Positions 45,439 through 56,200 of a stretch of DNA of 64,000 bases are shown piece after piece; the first letter of the stretch is position 1; every line of letters begins with the position of its first letter. Where the stretch lies: the NCBI GenBank assembly GCA_947650285.1, contig CANTFL010000491.1, positions 36,951 to 100,950 of the forward strand, given 5' to 3'. The stretch is from Hyaloperonospora brassicae (Eukaryota > Oomycota > Peronosporomycetes > Peronosporales > Peronosporaceae). The position numbers were made by a program, and so were the translations under genes. The notes under the pieces were generated by a model. That model saw only the letters and a program-made list of their open reading frames with translations, ran no database searches and had not been told where the DNA came from.

Positions 45439-46770
45439 TTAAGCCGTATCGGGATCCGTCCCACGTAAAATTGGAGGCGCTTGCGCCGCAATGGTTGGTA
45501 TTGCCATCGGTTGCTGAATCCGTATGAGGAGGTCAAGCTTAGCCTCCATCCGGGATTGGCCCAATTCCAGTGCCTGGACACGAACTTGGCCCAACTCCAA
45601 CACCTCAACACGATCTCGCATCGCGTCAAAAGCACTCTGGGTCTTACCCAATGTCGCACGGAGACCACTCAGCTCGAGAAGTACCTTCTCATGCTCCTCA
45701 TTCGGGTATACCGACCACCCCCTACGCTGCTAGATGAGCAAGGGTACCGCCAGTTCCATGTGGAGCGACTCCTGAAACGACGTCGTCGTCAGGGTCAATG
45801 CCAGTATATGGTGGTGTGGAGAGGGTACCCGGATTCAGAAATCTTATGGGAGTTTGCGATACACCTGCGGCTGAATTGCCTGTACTCCTTGGATGATTTT
45901 GAACATCGCGGCAAGGGTCTTCCTGTGACCAAAGCCGCTTTTCACCAATAGTGGTGGAAGAAGTTGGGTAGTTTTTCATATCTTGACCAAAACCTACATA
46001 TGTCGGCTCAGCCGGACCATAGCGTGTGCAAGTTTGCAACTGGCCTCTGGCCTTAAGCTTGGCGTAATCATACCGAATATTTTGTTCTAGACGAACATCT
46101 ACCACATCGGCACTTGCTCTGAGAGCTAACACGCTGCTGAGGTGTCGTTTTCGGTGCACCCAGCGAATAAACGCGTTGTTTTCTTCTTCTTGAACTTCGC
46201 CCGCGAATAGGAGGATGGGTATACCCTTCATCGGTAAAAACCGGAGCACTCCGTGGTGGCATTGTCACGTAGCAACATGTAGCACTTTGAGTCGTCAAGT
46301 GAGGTCCCAGGTATTTCTACGAAGTGCATGTGGACTCGAACCTCATTAGGAGACGTGGACTCAGAGTCAATGGCCCACGTTGCCAAAGAACGACCTGTCG
46401 TTTGACGGATACGTTCTTACACACTGGGTGGTGTGAACACATTGCTATGGCGACTCTCAAGGGTTGCAGCAAGCTTCGTATGGTGCCGAGCGCTCTCTTC
46501 TCGTTGGATAACCAACTGTTGTTGCTCATCGAGAGAATAGGTAAGGATTGCCCGCCCACGATGGGTGTCTGATGCGGCGCCGATGGAGCATTGGCTTCGC
46601 CGCGATCGGCAAATGGGTTTAGTGCAGTATGAGGCGGTTTCTCTTGCCCTGGATGAGTCAGACATTGTCCTTTCTTCAAAATGGATATCGGTATCGCTAC
46701 CATAGTCCACCTCCACATCAATGGCAAGGTAGGAAGAGAGATTCGAGGACTCATTGTGGGCCGATGTCAT
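45439..46770 (-). pseudogene. Element E antisense ORF ending in a coiled coil
   Basis: It starts at ATG 46770 (MTSAHNESSNLSSYLAIDVE), 110 bp inside the 3' LTR, and continues with acidic, Ser-rich text to about 46420. Then come frames 46068-46298 and 45722-46249 (EGYTHPPIRGRSSRRRKQRV in one). The tail at about 45439-45712 is continuous and strongly heptad-like: EEHEKVLLELSGLRATLGKT, then AMRDRVEVLELGQVRVQALE, then SRMEAKLDLLIRIQQPM, ending TDPDTA and a stop. The tail overlaps the sense linker before the chromodomain. Position, strand, acidic N terminus and coiled-coil end are the same as in lineage T, but the sequence is different. Function unknown. Confidence 0.65.
45720..45951 (+). pseudogene. 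Element E chromodomain
   Basis: Sense frame 45481-45951 ends with FHVERLLKRRRRQGQCQYMV, then VWRGYPDSEILWEF, then YSLDDFE. The chromodomain signature (V-W-R-G-Y-P, W near the third strand) is clear, although WEP has become WEF. It is preceded by a Leu/Gln-rich stretch that is the reverse complement of the antisense coiled coil. Confidence 0.85.
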
Positions 46771-46869
46771 GGTGTTTTGTGTTTTGCCACCCGTAAAGGT
46801 TAAAACGCGCATACACCGTTTTCTTTGCGGAAAGAATTCGATTGACGTTTTGTGATAAAGTCAGTCTGG

Positions 46870-46879
46870 TGAAGGAGGG
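46870..46879 (+). other. Element E polypurine tract
   Basis: TGAAGGAGGG directly precedes the 3' LTR start (TGTAAAGG at 46880), as expected for the plus-strand primer. Confidence 0.6.
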
Positions 46880-47350
46880 TGTAAAGGAGGTACACATTGA
46901 CTGGTAGTCGACAATAGGTGTGGTGCACATAAGGGATGGGATCCCCTTTTATAGTGATATTAGTACACAGTATCAATTGTCGAAGACTGATGTCTGTCAA
47001 CCATTGATACAAAATCTTCTGAGAGGTTTATTTAGCGAGTAGGTAAATTACTTTGTTCTACGGTGTTCTTTTAGATAAACAGAAATAAAGTTCACTTCCC
47101 AATTTGATTAACATAAGACACGTGCCTCTTTGCGACGTCTTGGGATCGTGGACGAGATATCAGCGCCTTGGTTAGGCAGCTGCATCTTGTGCACTCTGTG
47201 CGTCGATTCTCTTAATCGTCCGGTCCCCCTGGAACAAGAATCGTAAGCTCTCTGATATTGTTGACTCTTTGAGTCGGGTTCTTTGCACCAAAGTTTCTCG
47301 AAGAGCGTTAAATCTTCCTCTGACTTAAAGAGCTGCGTAGCTCCGCTACA
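46880..47350 (+). repeat. Element E 3' LTR
   Basis: 471 bp from TGTAAAGGAGG to GCTCCGCTACA. It aligns throughout with 38538-39064 except for one missing duplication unit and small indels (for example ACATTA absent near 47033). A TATA-like or polyadenylation word AATAAAGTTCA occurs near 47083 in both LTRs. Confidence 0.95.
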
Positions 47351-50100
47351 TTTTCCTTGTGCCGCCATAAGCGGCCAGAGACCGTACCCTCTCGACTCTT
47401 CTCAAGAACCACAGGAGCGAGTGTACGCTATCCCGATCAACTACGATATCGACGAGCGCTCGGGTAATGACGAAGCGAATGTCAACGTCGACGAGCGGCA
47501 GATGTCAGCTTAAGTTATCTCTGGCGGCATTCTCGGGGCACCGGCTCCAATGCCTGGGGCTCGACGTGTCGGGCCAAACTCACGCTCCTCGATTGAATGC
47601 TACACGTCAAACAAGTCGTACTTCCACGCCTTTTGCATCGAGCTGAAGTGACCATCATCAGCAGCAGCAGCAGACTCCTCTAGCCCAAGCCTCGATAGAA
47701 CAAGCTCCGACTCCGCAACAACAAAGCGCGAAGGTCAAATCGGATCAGCTTAATGTTCCTTTGGCGTGCCCACAGCTTTACAAGGTTCATTTGCATTCCA
47801 GCTGCCACTGCCGAAACTCGAGCACCACCAGCCTCAGACAATGAAACGCTACAACAGCAACAGCAGCAATAGCCGATGATTAATGCAGAATAGTTTGGAT
47901 AGGGCTTACCGATTCTACACGCGCGTGTTCCCGAAGACCTCTGGACAGCTGCTTCCATCGATCCGTCGACATTATTATGCCAGCCTTAATTAAGGCTGCA
48001 AAACAAGGCGATTTAATCTAGGCACGGTGGTAGCTGGTGGCAATTTAGCAAAAAAGCATTGGGCACAAAATGACCAAAAATGTATATTTTATCTTTCTTG
48101 CTGCCTTTCTTTCTGTCTCACTTGTTGCTGTCTCGCCTCTTCCTAGCAATTAAGCAGTTTGTTATTCCGTGTTGCAGTTAAGTATAATGTGGCTAACACT
48201 TTTTACTATTTTACTTACTTGAGTTCAGTATAGTAATCGTTTTGGGACTTTTGAACATATGTGGTACTGGTTTTAGTATTTACTCCCGTGGTTTCCACTC
48301 TACCAGCTTCAAGCGAACGACTCGTCTCTTGTCCACAATGGCGGTCGCAAGTCAGACACGTGATCGCAAGAAGCTAAAAGGGTGAGTCCTGCCCAACGAC
48401 GCGCAACATGCGCTCGTCAACAAACGTAACAAAAGTGCGCTGGCTGCTCGAAAGAGGGTCGACGCTCCGTCAGCGCCTGCTACGTGGTGCGCGGAAAACA
48501 CAGAATCGAGGTGATGTCGTGCCGCATACGTCGATGCTCGTTGTGACTCTCGTCTGTCGTGCCATAAGGTCCAGAAAGCTCCTCAGCTCCATCTCGACCG
48601 TCCCTTTGATTACAGCGTTGCGCCATTTCAGGCAAATCTCGTCGACTGCGTCTCGCATGCGACAAGGTGGTTCGTTCTGAGAACCCAGTCGCAAGCCGAA
48701 CAGATGACGACGCCATGTTCGCGCTCGACCTAGGCGCTACTGCAATGACACTGCCGTGGTGATTTGCAATACTTCTTTGTGCCAGACTTTGCGCTTGTTC
48801 GGTCGAATGTTGTAGATGTCGTGGTCTCTCGTTCGGAATTGTCTGGACATCGCAGAGCACTTGGTAGCGCAGAGCTCGTACTTGCTGCGATACTCGACAG
48901 GGCATCCTCAAGGTGGACAGCGAGGAACCAGTCCGTTATGAATAGGACTATGCAAATTGAGGTTGACTGTGAGCTGGAATGATACGAAATGCGAGGATTG
49001 AGATTCGAGTGGCTCAAGCGACATACGCCTCGCGGCTCAGTGCATCAGATCGACACTGTCACTACGTTTTTGCTTTCGGGAGATACATTGATGTCAATAA
49101 ACGTAGGCCCACAACTTTGGAGTATCGGCTTTGCCTACCGTGTGAACGCTGCCCTAGAATTTAGAGAGCATTGAATGTAGTCTCCTGTTTCTACTCCATC
49201 TTTCCCAATTAGAACACATGCGACCACCTCCCTCTCGATCCACACCACCGTCGTCGGGCAAACGCCAAAAACATTGACTTGTTTTGACTTATAGTGTGAT
49301 AGAAGACCGACGGTGCCTTTCCACGTGCACAAGGCTTTGTTGAATAGGTCGTCCGCAATTTCGCAATGTCAATTGTTCGCAAAGGCATTTCGAGCGTAAC
49401 GCGTTGGCTTCATTGGCAACATTCATACCGTTAGCTGTAAACATGGCTAGTATTGCGGACGCGATATTACTGGCAAAATTGAAATCAGTCACTGCTCGCG
49501 CGTTGGACCTTGTCTTCTGTTAGTACTTGGATGCTGCTAGACCGACAATGTGCCGTGAAGCGAGTCAACGCTCGAACTGCAACACGAAAGTAGATCCGCA
49601 CGTCCGTGTTGTTCACGCTTCTCTTGCTTTCGTCTACGGGTGATGAACGCTGAAGCCTGAGCTCTTTTCCAGTGCGTTCCTAAGGATATATCCTTTGTCT
49701 ACAATATACAACAACAGCGGCTTGAACGGACGGCCAAAGAAGACGATATACGGCGTAACAAGTGTCGACTCCTCTGCGCCTGGTGCTGTCGACCTAAGGG
49801 ATTCATGGTATCTCACCATGTACAAGAGAGAAGCTAAGGTCCACGAAAGAAGTGCATAATGCTCGCTATTGTGGGTCGAAATTGCCGTTGGAAGCGGTAG
49901 CGAACGAACGACTGTGACAAATGCAAATCGGTCTCCAATCACAAGACTTCCGCGGCAGCTGTCTTGAACATTCCCAGCAAAGTCAGCTGATCTGAGCCCA
50001 CTGAATCCACACTTGTCTACGCGCTGCTAGAAAATCGCGCGTGCTGCCGTCAATCGCTTCTGCATTTGTATGGTGCATACAGATGTCCTCTCTCCTGCCA
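47351..50100. other. Decayed intergenic DNA with weak coding remnants
   Basis: No intact gene. CAG-type triplets occur at 47658-47680 and 47850-47870. At 48338 a short plus-strand start (MAVASQTRDRKKLKG) meets TGA within GGGTGAGTCC, which could be a stop or a splice donor, and is followed in frame by NDAQHALVNKRNKSALAARK. Fragments at 48764-49174 (ELSGHRRALGSAELVLAAIL; then LMSINVGPQLWSIGFAYRVN) look protein-like on the plus strand, so an oomycete gene in decay is possible. A minus-strand open stretch at 49634-49942 lacks an ATG. I recognise none of these families. Confidence 0.35.
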
Positions 50101-50139
50101 CTGGATTCTTGCTACTCGACGCCATAGCGTCGCCACTCC

Positions 50140-50165
50140 CGTTCTTCATTCCTCATTCTGCGACA
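50140..50165 (+). promoter_or_regulatory. Initiator-like core promoter of the cysteine-repeat gene
   Basis: TTCATTCCTCATTCTGCGAC (50144-50163) contains two TCATTC/CATTC words like the oomycete initiator (core TCAYTYY, consensus around GCTCATTYYNCAWTTT). It lies about 45-60 bp before the ATG at 50203, the short 5' UTR common in oomycetes. Match is partial, so this is a candidate. Confidence 0.5.
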
Positions 50166-50202
50166 AAGAACAACAAGCCACGACAAGACCTCGAACGCCG
50201 CC

Positions 50203-51039
50203 ATGCACCTCAGCAACGGACTCATCCTCGCTGCCGCTGCTATCGCTGCTGCCAGCGTAGCCGCCGTCCCTGGGTCACCTGTACCCTTTTTGTCGTACTG
50301 CAACCAAGTCGCTGAGTGTAATGGTCGCACGCCACTGGATGTCCAGCAACTTTCTGATCAATGTCAACAGAAGTATCCCACCGAAGCTACACGGCTCCAG
50401 TGCTGTGCGGAACAATGCGCGATTCCACCTGTTGTGTATTATTGCGACCAAGTCGATGAGTGTCGGGGTCGCACGTCGCCTCAGGAGCTTGAAAAGCTGA
50501 ACCAACTGACAAATGTTTGTCAACTGGACGCTCCTATTCCCGGAGAAGAGCGGGCCAAGTGCTGTAAGGCAGGCTGCGCGCCGACACCTCTTGTGTATGG
50601 CTGCCGCCAAGTCGATGAATGTGCCAATCTCCTTGATGAGCAACTGAACGGAGCGACCACCGGCTGTCAACATGAAGTCCTCGTCCCCGGAGCTGAGCGC
50701 GCCCAGTGCTGCAAGAATCGCTGCGCGGCGACACCTGTTGTGGCTAGTTGCGGCCAAGTCGATGAGTGTCTCGGGCTGGGGCCTGAAACGATCAATCAGA
50801 ACACTATGCGTTGCTACCGGTTTCACCCCATTCCCGGAGCCGACCGGGCCCAGTGCTGTAAGGCACGCTGCGTGCCTAACTCGGTCGTGTATGGTTGCGA
50901 CCAAATCGACGAGTGTTACCGTCTCGATCTCGCGACGATCGGTAAACACACTGGCCAGTGTCAACTTGATGCCGGCATTCCTGGGGCTGCTCTAGCTAAG
51001 TGCTGTGTGAACCTATGCAATGCCGAGCCAGTTGCCTAA
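50203..51039 (+). CDS. Secreted protein with five six-cysteine repeats
   Basis: Intact 278-residue ORF in a good start context (CGCCATG). Residues 1-21 are a signal peptide (LILAAAAIAAASVAAVPG). The rest is five repeats of about 48-53 residues, each with six Cys in the pattern CX5CX14-18CX12-13CCX3C. First Cys of the repeats: 33, 81, 134, 183, 232; the CC pairs are at 67, 120, 169, 218 and 267. Conserved words are QVDEC, IPGAERAQCCK and TPVVYGC. That gives 30 Cys, all in repeats, so three disulfides per module are likely. There is no membrane segment and no RxLR motif near the signal peptide. Probable apoplastic cysteine-rich protein, possibly an effector or wall protein; family not named with certainty. 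Intact in a dead-transposon region, it is probably under selection. Confidence 0.85.
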   Translation: MHLSNGLILAAAAIAAASVAAVPGSPVPFLSYCNQVAECNGRTPLDVQQLSDQCQQKYPTEATRLQCCAEQCAIPPVVYYCDQVDECRGRTSPQELEKLNQLTNVCQLDAPIPGEERAKCCKAGCAPTPLVYGCRQVDECANLLDEQLNGATTGCQHEVLVPGAERAQCCKNRCAATPVVASCGQVDECLGLGPETINQNTMRCYRFHPIPGADRAQCCKARCVPNSVVYGCDQIDECYRLDLATIGKHTGQCQLDAGIPGAALAKCCVNLCNAEPVA

Positions 51040-52323
51040 GCATACCTCCCGTTCCACGAACGTCTTGGATGGATCGAGCGATAGCCCGTGATTTGTCACG
51101 GGTGTGCGAGCACAAGACGTACGATCTGTTGGACCATCAATCGATGCTGCGAGTCCTGCTGCGCGAGCTTGGCACTTTCGAGAATGTGTGAGTGGCTACA
51201 CATGGTATTGGCCATGGCGCTTCTCTGTTTTGGGAGTCTCGATAGCAGAGCGCGCAGGGTGCTTGAGGCAGGTGATTCGTGGGAGTGCGGGGGATGTAGC
51301 TGCCAAACACGGACAGCTGAGCGACGCTAGACTAGATCTAATCCAATCAAGTTGTTGTTTGACTGAGCGTTTTGTGTTCGACCGCGCGGTTCTGTTGTTG
51401 TCAAGCAATCGCAACACTGTGATAGTAATTGTCGCTTTTGTCGTCGTCCTGCAAACGATGGCGTGCAAAGCAAGCTGTGCGTCTACTCACGGACGATTCT
51501 ACGTCTTGCTAAAAGTCAGAGTCACTATGGCCGTGGCCTGATGACATCTCTGCTGGATGAGCGATGCTTCGCTGACTCAACACAATAGTTTTGGCATGAA
51601 GAGCCATGAAAGGAACGGGAACATACCGAATGCGGTCGGTCCATAAGCTCGTCAACACAACACTTATAACTTAGTCTTCCTGTTGTTATTTGTCGAAAAG
51701 GTGGCAAGAAATTTACTTGTACCATCTCCGACAAATACAAAAGAGTAAAAAGTTGTACCGCAGCTGGGAGAGTCTCTCTCAGCTGCAAGTTGTCGACAAG
51801 ATTTCACTGTCTTCACGACATGTCCATCAACCAATCAGCGTCACCCGCAAATGCCAACTGGGCCCCAAAAGTAAGTGGGACACTACACCGCCGTAAAATT
51901 GGCATTCGACGACAGAAATGACGCAAGAAAATTGTATATTCTCTAATTTGTGCGTCCACACCCAACAGCTGACCGCCGAAAGCCGTGACATGACACCCGA
52001 GCGGTCCAAGTTCCGTCCCAATCGCACGGTACCGAACGAAAACGACTGACGCGGTCCAAGCACTCAACACAAGTGACAGTCACCACTTATCGGCGCCGTC
52101 GTTGTATCCACCTCCGCTGCTGATCAATTTTCGATTCATCAACACTCGGATCTTCTTACCGCGTGCTGCCATTCGCGTGAACCAAGATACGCCAGACGCA
52201 TTGGCTCGGGGTTGAAGTTGTCGACGAAAGCTGCACCACTTACGCATTCGTAGAAAAAAATGGCTCGACTTGAGCACGAGTACCGATGGAAAAAGAGAGG
52301 AAAAAAGAATGACTGTGTATTCT
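51040..52323. other. Intergenic DNA downstream of the cysteine-repeat gene
   Basis: No gene recognised. Unique sequence with a stem AGAGTCTCTCTCAGCTG near 51769-51785. The ORFs seen (51104-51541 plus; 51813-52070 minus) lack motifs and overlap each other, as expected by chance. The segment stops at the LTR fragment at 52324. Confidence 0.45.
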
Positions 52324-52464
52324 TGTAACGAAGTGAGCCCGTTACATAAAATTGATATTAATGTATCAATTTTTGAGTGTTATCTATTCAGATAATACTC
52401 AATCAACATCACTTGAGAAGTGGTGATGTTGGCGAAATATTGCCTCTGAGGGTAATATCCGTGG
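52324..52464 (+). repeat. 5' fragment of a lineage-T LTR (D-like subtype)
   Basis: It begins TGTAACGAAGTGAGCCCGTT and matches the first 140 bp of D's LTR (63115-) through GGTAATATCCGTGG, where it stops at the start of element C's own LTR. It keeps the LTR hairpin ATTGATAT..GTATCAAT and the covariant stem GAGTGTTATC..GATAATACTC. Confidence 0.8.
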
Positions 52465-52875
52465 TATAACGGGGTAGCCCGAAACATGATATTGTCATTA
52501 AGGCTAAAATGACAATAAAGAATATTATGTTGAATATTCTTTCATCAATGTCACAGAGCATACTGATGTTGTTGAAGATGACCGAAGGGTCTACTCATTG
52601 GTTGATATCGTCATGATATCAACTCACCAATCGCTGCTAGACCCGCGCAATGGGTGGTGGACAGAAGACCCACATAGGGGATTGTAGTTTAATATAGTTA
52701 GCTCAGCACAAAGATGGTTTATCAGGAAATGTAACGATATTATATACAGATCTACTTTTCCCTTACACAGAGCGTCCGAGCTCTGCCTACTTCGATGCGC
52801 TTCCTCGCCGCGTATCCGTGACGTCAATATCTCGCAACCTTGTGCTTAATTGACACAAGGGCGTGCCCCGTTACC
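52465..52875 (+). repeat. Element C 5' LTR
   Basis: 411 bp, first bases TATAACGGGGTAGCCC (usual TGTAAC mutated), last bases GTGCCCCGTTACC. The pre-terminal hairpin is CCTTGTG..CACAAGG (52837-52859), which differs from the partner LTR by compensating changes. Confidence 0.85.
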
Positions 52876-52877
52876 CC

Positions 52878-52887
52878 TGGTAGCACT
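52878..52887 (+). other. Element C primer-binding site
   Basis: TGGTAGCACT starts two bases after the 5' LTR and equals the site in element E. This is the sequence that copies A and B have deleted. Confidence 0.75.
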
Positions 52888-52931
52888 TTGAAGCCCTTCC
52901 AGCGACCACTACCACCTCATTCAGCATAAAC

Positions 52932-53960
52932 ATGTTGGATGAGGAGGAAACCTTCCACGTCACGCGTGAAGGCTTCAACCATTTGAGTAACATCGAATGG
53001 AGTGCGGTAGAACGCAAGAGTTCCACCGTAGGCGAAGCTGCCATTAGCGCCACGTTGTATTCTCTTACAGATACCAACGACATGCCGCTATTGCCAGGTT
53101 CATTCAAAATGAAATTCCCGCTGAGAGAGAGAAAGTAGCCTTGTTTCACCAGCAAACTTTTCAACAGACAGAGCTGTTGAGACAGCGGCAATTTAATGAT
53201 GCTTTGGGCGCGACGACACACACGCGTCGTCCCGAAATCTTCAAGGTTGACATCTCCAAGTACAGAGGAGTCGAGGAAGACAACATATTACTATAGTTCG
53301 TCGAGCTCGACAGAGCCATAATGGCAGTCATATCGACGATGAGCAAATGAAACTCACATTTGCTCAAGCCCACTTGGCAGGACGTCCTAAGACTTGGGTC
53401 TTAGGGCTCGAGAATAGCGACCCATATGCTTTTAAGCCGTTTGAATCCTTCAGGGTTCGGCTCAAATAGACGTTTTAGCCGCCACGGGTTGAGTTCAGGG
53501 CTCGATCAGAGCCCCTGAAACTCAAACAGGGTAACCGTGATGTGCACGCTTACGCTCAACATATACGACTCCTCGCGAGTAGTATAACTGCCAACCCATA
53601 CATGAACACATGTTAATGACTGTGTTCATGCACGGGCTCGCAGACGGACCCGTCAGGAACCACCTGTTTCGTTTAGAGTTGGGTACGCTCGAATAGGCAA
53701 TCGCAGCTGCGGAACAGGGAGACTTTATCATGAGACAGGCTCATGCTAGCTCGAGCTCTTATCGTCCACTGAGACGACAAGAGGCTGGAGGTCCAGAAAA
53801 CATGGAACTCTGTTATGTTGAGAGCGAGAGACCTCGCTCTTTAACCAAGAAGCCATTGCAGAAATGCAATCGCTGCCAGAAGTTGGGACACTACGATTAC
53901 GAGAGTAGTTTCCCACTCCAAGTACCAAACAGTACTGAGCGAAATGGATGACCATTCGTC
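52932..53960 (+). pseudogene. Element C gag
   Basis: It starts at ATG 52932 (MLDEEETFHVTREGFNHLSN) with a frame to 53138, then frameshifts and stops. Capsid pieces follow (RRPEIFKVDISKYRGVEED near 53230; LKLKQGNRDVHAYAQ near 53520-53560). The frame 53730-53951 gives MRQAHASSSSYRPLRRQEAG and the nucleocapsid knuckle CNRCQKLGHYDYE, with the usual His but the last Cys replaced (S). The N terminus shows which gag residues A and B lack. Confidence 0.85.
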
Positions 53961-54079
53961 AAGAAGGGCAGTGGGCGTAGGTCCGATGCTGTTGCGAAAC
54001 CGCAACAGCGAAGCGGACCATCAAAAAATGGTCGGGGTCAGTAGGGGCGGAGCACCCAACTGATCTAGCAATCTCAAGA

Positions 54080-54560
54080 GAATTTGCAAATCTCTTGACG
54101 AACGTTGCTCCAGATACACACTCATTGTGTGTCTCTGCACCTGGCGATGAGGTATCACTCATCACCTTGAAGTTAGAAGTGACAAGAGAAATGTGCTACG
54201 TGCTCTAGTTTACTGTGGGGAGTCGAAAAACTTTGTTCACCGCCATCATTAGAGGGTCGTAGGCTCAAGTTCGTTGAGCGCGACATTCCCCTCACGAGGA
54301 TGACGGTGCGTCATGCAACAGGCGCATCGATAACCGTTGAAAACGTGTAGTAGGAACCCACTTCACGTTAGAAGGCGAAGCGTACGATGATGGCTTCCTT
54401 GTAACTGGATCTGGATGACAAATTTAATGTCAGATTGGAAGTACCTTAGCTCACAAGGTACGAGCCAAGAGTGGGATGGCAGCATCGATCCGTAAAGATG
54501 CCTGCCACTCGTTCGTCAGATGGCCATTTAATGAACGTTTTGGAGCGTTCACAAGTGTGT
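54080..54560 (+). pseudogene. Element C protease (heavily degraded)
   Basis: Aligns at DNA level with 11300-11800 of copy A. Pieces such as TLKLEVTREMCYVL and RRLKFVERDIPLT-like text can be found around 54160-54290. The active-site position near 54210-54225 reads YCGES in one frame, so the Asp is lost. No open frame remains. Confidence 0.65.
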
Positions 54561-55269
54561 GGATGTACTGCGAGTGAGTGCGATGGCCTCACTCGCGGTA
54601 CGGTCGTTAGCACGACTGCACAAGATCAAGTGTAGTTGATCACTACACTGTGGAGCGAACTCCTGGCGGCTGTACAGAAGTACAGGCGGCGCCGAAGGTC
54701 CACCCCTCAAACAAGTTGAGTGGACCGGACATGAATGCATGCCTAGCGGGCAACATCTTAGACAAAAGAAACCTGTTGCCTTCAAAGGGCAACATGGACA
54801 TCCTAGGTCGACTGGAGAGTCGACCGTAGAGGATAAGTCCCTAACATTATTTTCACACCCACAGTCATAAGACGTAGAAGCAATAAGCCCCACTTACTTG
54901 AGAAAGCAATTACTCAAGAGTTACTTGATGAGAGATTAGGCTCTCAGCAACCAGTGGAAACAAGTTTCCAGTAAAAAATCGCTACATCGGACATCTTAGT
55001 CAATGACGGATCAAGCGTAGGCGCTTATACGCTTAATCTGATCGTGCCGTCGAAACTAACTTTGGAGATAACCCAATTGCCGACGCTAGAACCAAATCGG
55101 TTCTTGCGTAAACTGCGTAGTGGCAAAGTCAAGCAGATCTGTGCACTCGTCGCGGAGAACGTGTATGTAATCGATATTCGATCGACAACGGTGTTTGCTG
55201 AGAACGAGATTGTCTCAGCAGCTCATCGATGGACGAAAGTGTACTCGATACGAAGACTCGGATTGAGCG

Positions 55270-56200
55270 ATATACGTCTCAATCCTGGAAGTCGCTCCAG
55301 GTAAATCTTTCGTATAATGATTTGATCATATTCAAGGATGTGTTCCCTGAATCCGTACCTTGCGAGTTGCCTAAGGATAAAGGCAATCGACACGAAATCG
55401 ATCTACAAACCGGGCTCACAGTATTGTGTCATGAAGCAGTGGCCGCTGCCTCGTGAACAGGTGCCAGCGATCGACAAGTTCTTTGACGATCGCTTAGCAG
55501 CGGGCCATGTGAGGGAATCAACATCCCCTCACAGCTCTCCGACCTTCTGTGTGCGAAACGCCACAGGACAATGGCGGATAGTGCACGCATTCAACCAGTT
55601 GAATGCTGCAACGGTACCGGCTCAGACGCCGATACCGAACAAGGACGTAATCATAGATGGTATGTCAAAGAGTACGATCTTCTCGTCCATGCAGCTGATG
55701 GACGGATTCTATCAGATCCTTATGCGTGAGCGGGACATACCGTACACAGCAGTGAGCACCCCCAGCGGTATGCTGTGGGAGTGGCTAGTGATGTCATAGG
55801 GGCTGAGCAATGCCCCTGCAACATTCAACAGGTGTGTTACAAATCTGTTGAGACCGGTGCGAGACTTCGCACCGAGTTACTTCGACGATGTGTTCGTCCA
55901 TAGACGGACTATGGACGGAAAGACGGACGTTGACGTTTATAGAGCTAACGTTCGTGGTTCAATTTATGCGCAAGCATAAGTTGTACTCAAACCTCAAGAA
56001 GTGTATATTCGCGGCTAGCGAAATACCACTTCTTGGGTGCATCGTGGGTAAACACGGCGTACGCCCCGATCCCGAGAAGATCAAGGCGATAACAGACTGG
56101 CCTGTGCCAGTCGATGTCAAGGGACTTCGGAAGTTCCTTGGTTTAGCGGCGTACTTGCACAAGTACTCTCGCAACTACGCCGAGATGACTGTTCATCTTT
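55270..56200 (+). pseudogene. Element C reverse transcriptase
   Basis: The frame 55338-55799 covers WPLPREQVPAIDKFFDDR, TFCVRNATGQWRIVHAFNQL, DGFYQILMRERDIPYTAVST and LWEWLVMS, then meets TAG (55797-55799), where A and B have the Gln codon CAG. The catalytic SYFDDVFVHS (YFDD 55878-55889) lies after it. A shift near 55950 leads to frame 55888-56397 with KHKLYSNLKKCIFAASEIPL and WPVPVDVKGLRKFLGLAAYL. Two lesions only: one stop and one small indel. Confidence 0.9.

Larger units (their letters stand above)
38538..47350 (+). mobile_element. Element E: Ty3/Gypsy chromovirus with antisense ORF
   Basis: LTRs at 38538-39064 and 46880-47350 share more than 80 percent of bases by eye. Internal order: primer-binding site, gag (39124-40071), an inserted H-lineage LTR/leader fragment (about 40200-41380), protease, long reverse transcriptase frame, RNase H, integrase, chromodomain, then antisense ORF and 3' LTR. 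LTR ends are TGTAAC and CTACA. The flanks TTGTT and TTTTC do not give a clean target duplication. It is related to, but clearly distinct from, lineage T: the primer site and LTR start agree, the rest differs. Stops are few in pol, so it is younger than H1. Confidence 0.95.

Noticed and set aside
50275..50964. 229-codon minus-strand ORF across the cysteine-repeat gene
   Set aside because: It is the exact antisense of the repeat gene; its own repeats merely mirror the sense repeats, and it has no signal or domain.
34139..51039. RxLR or Crinkler effector genes
   Set aside because: No RxLR-EER or LFLAK motif follows a signal peptide in either intact gene. The ERA/EER words in the cysteine protein are inside its repeats.
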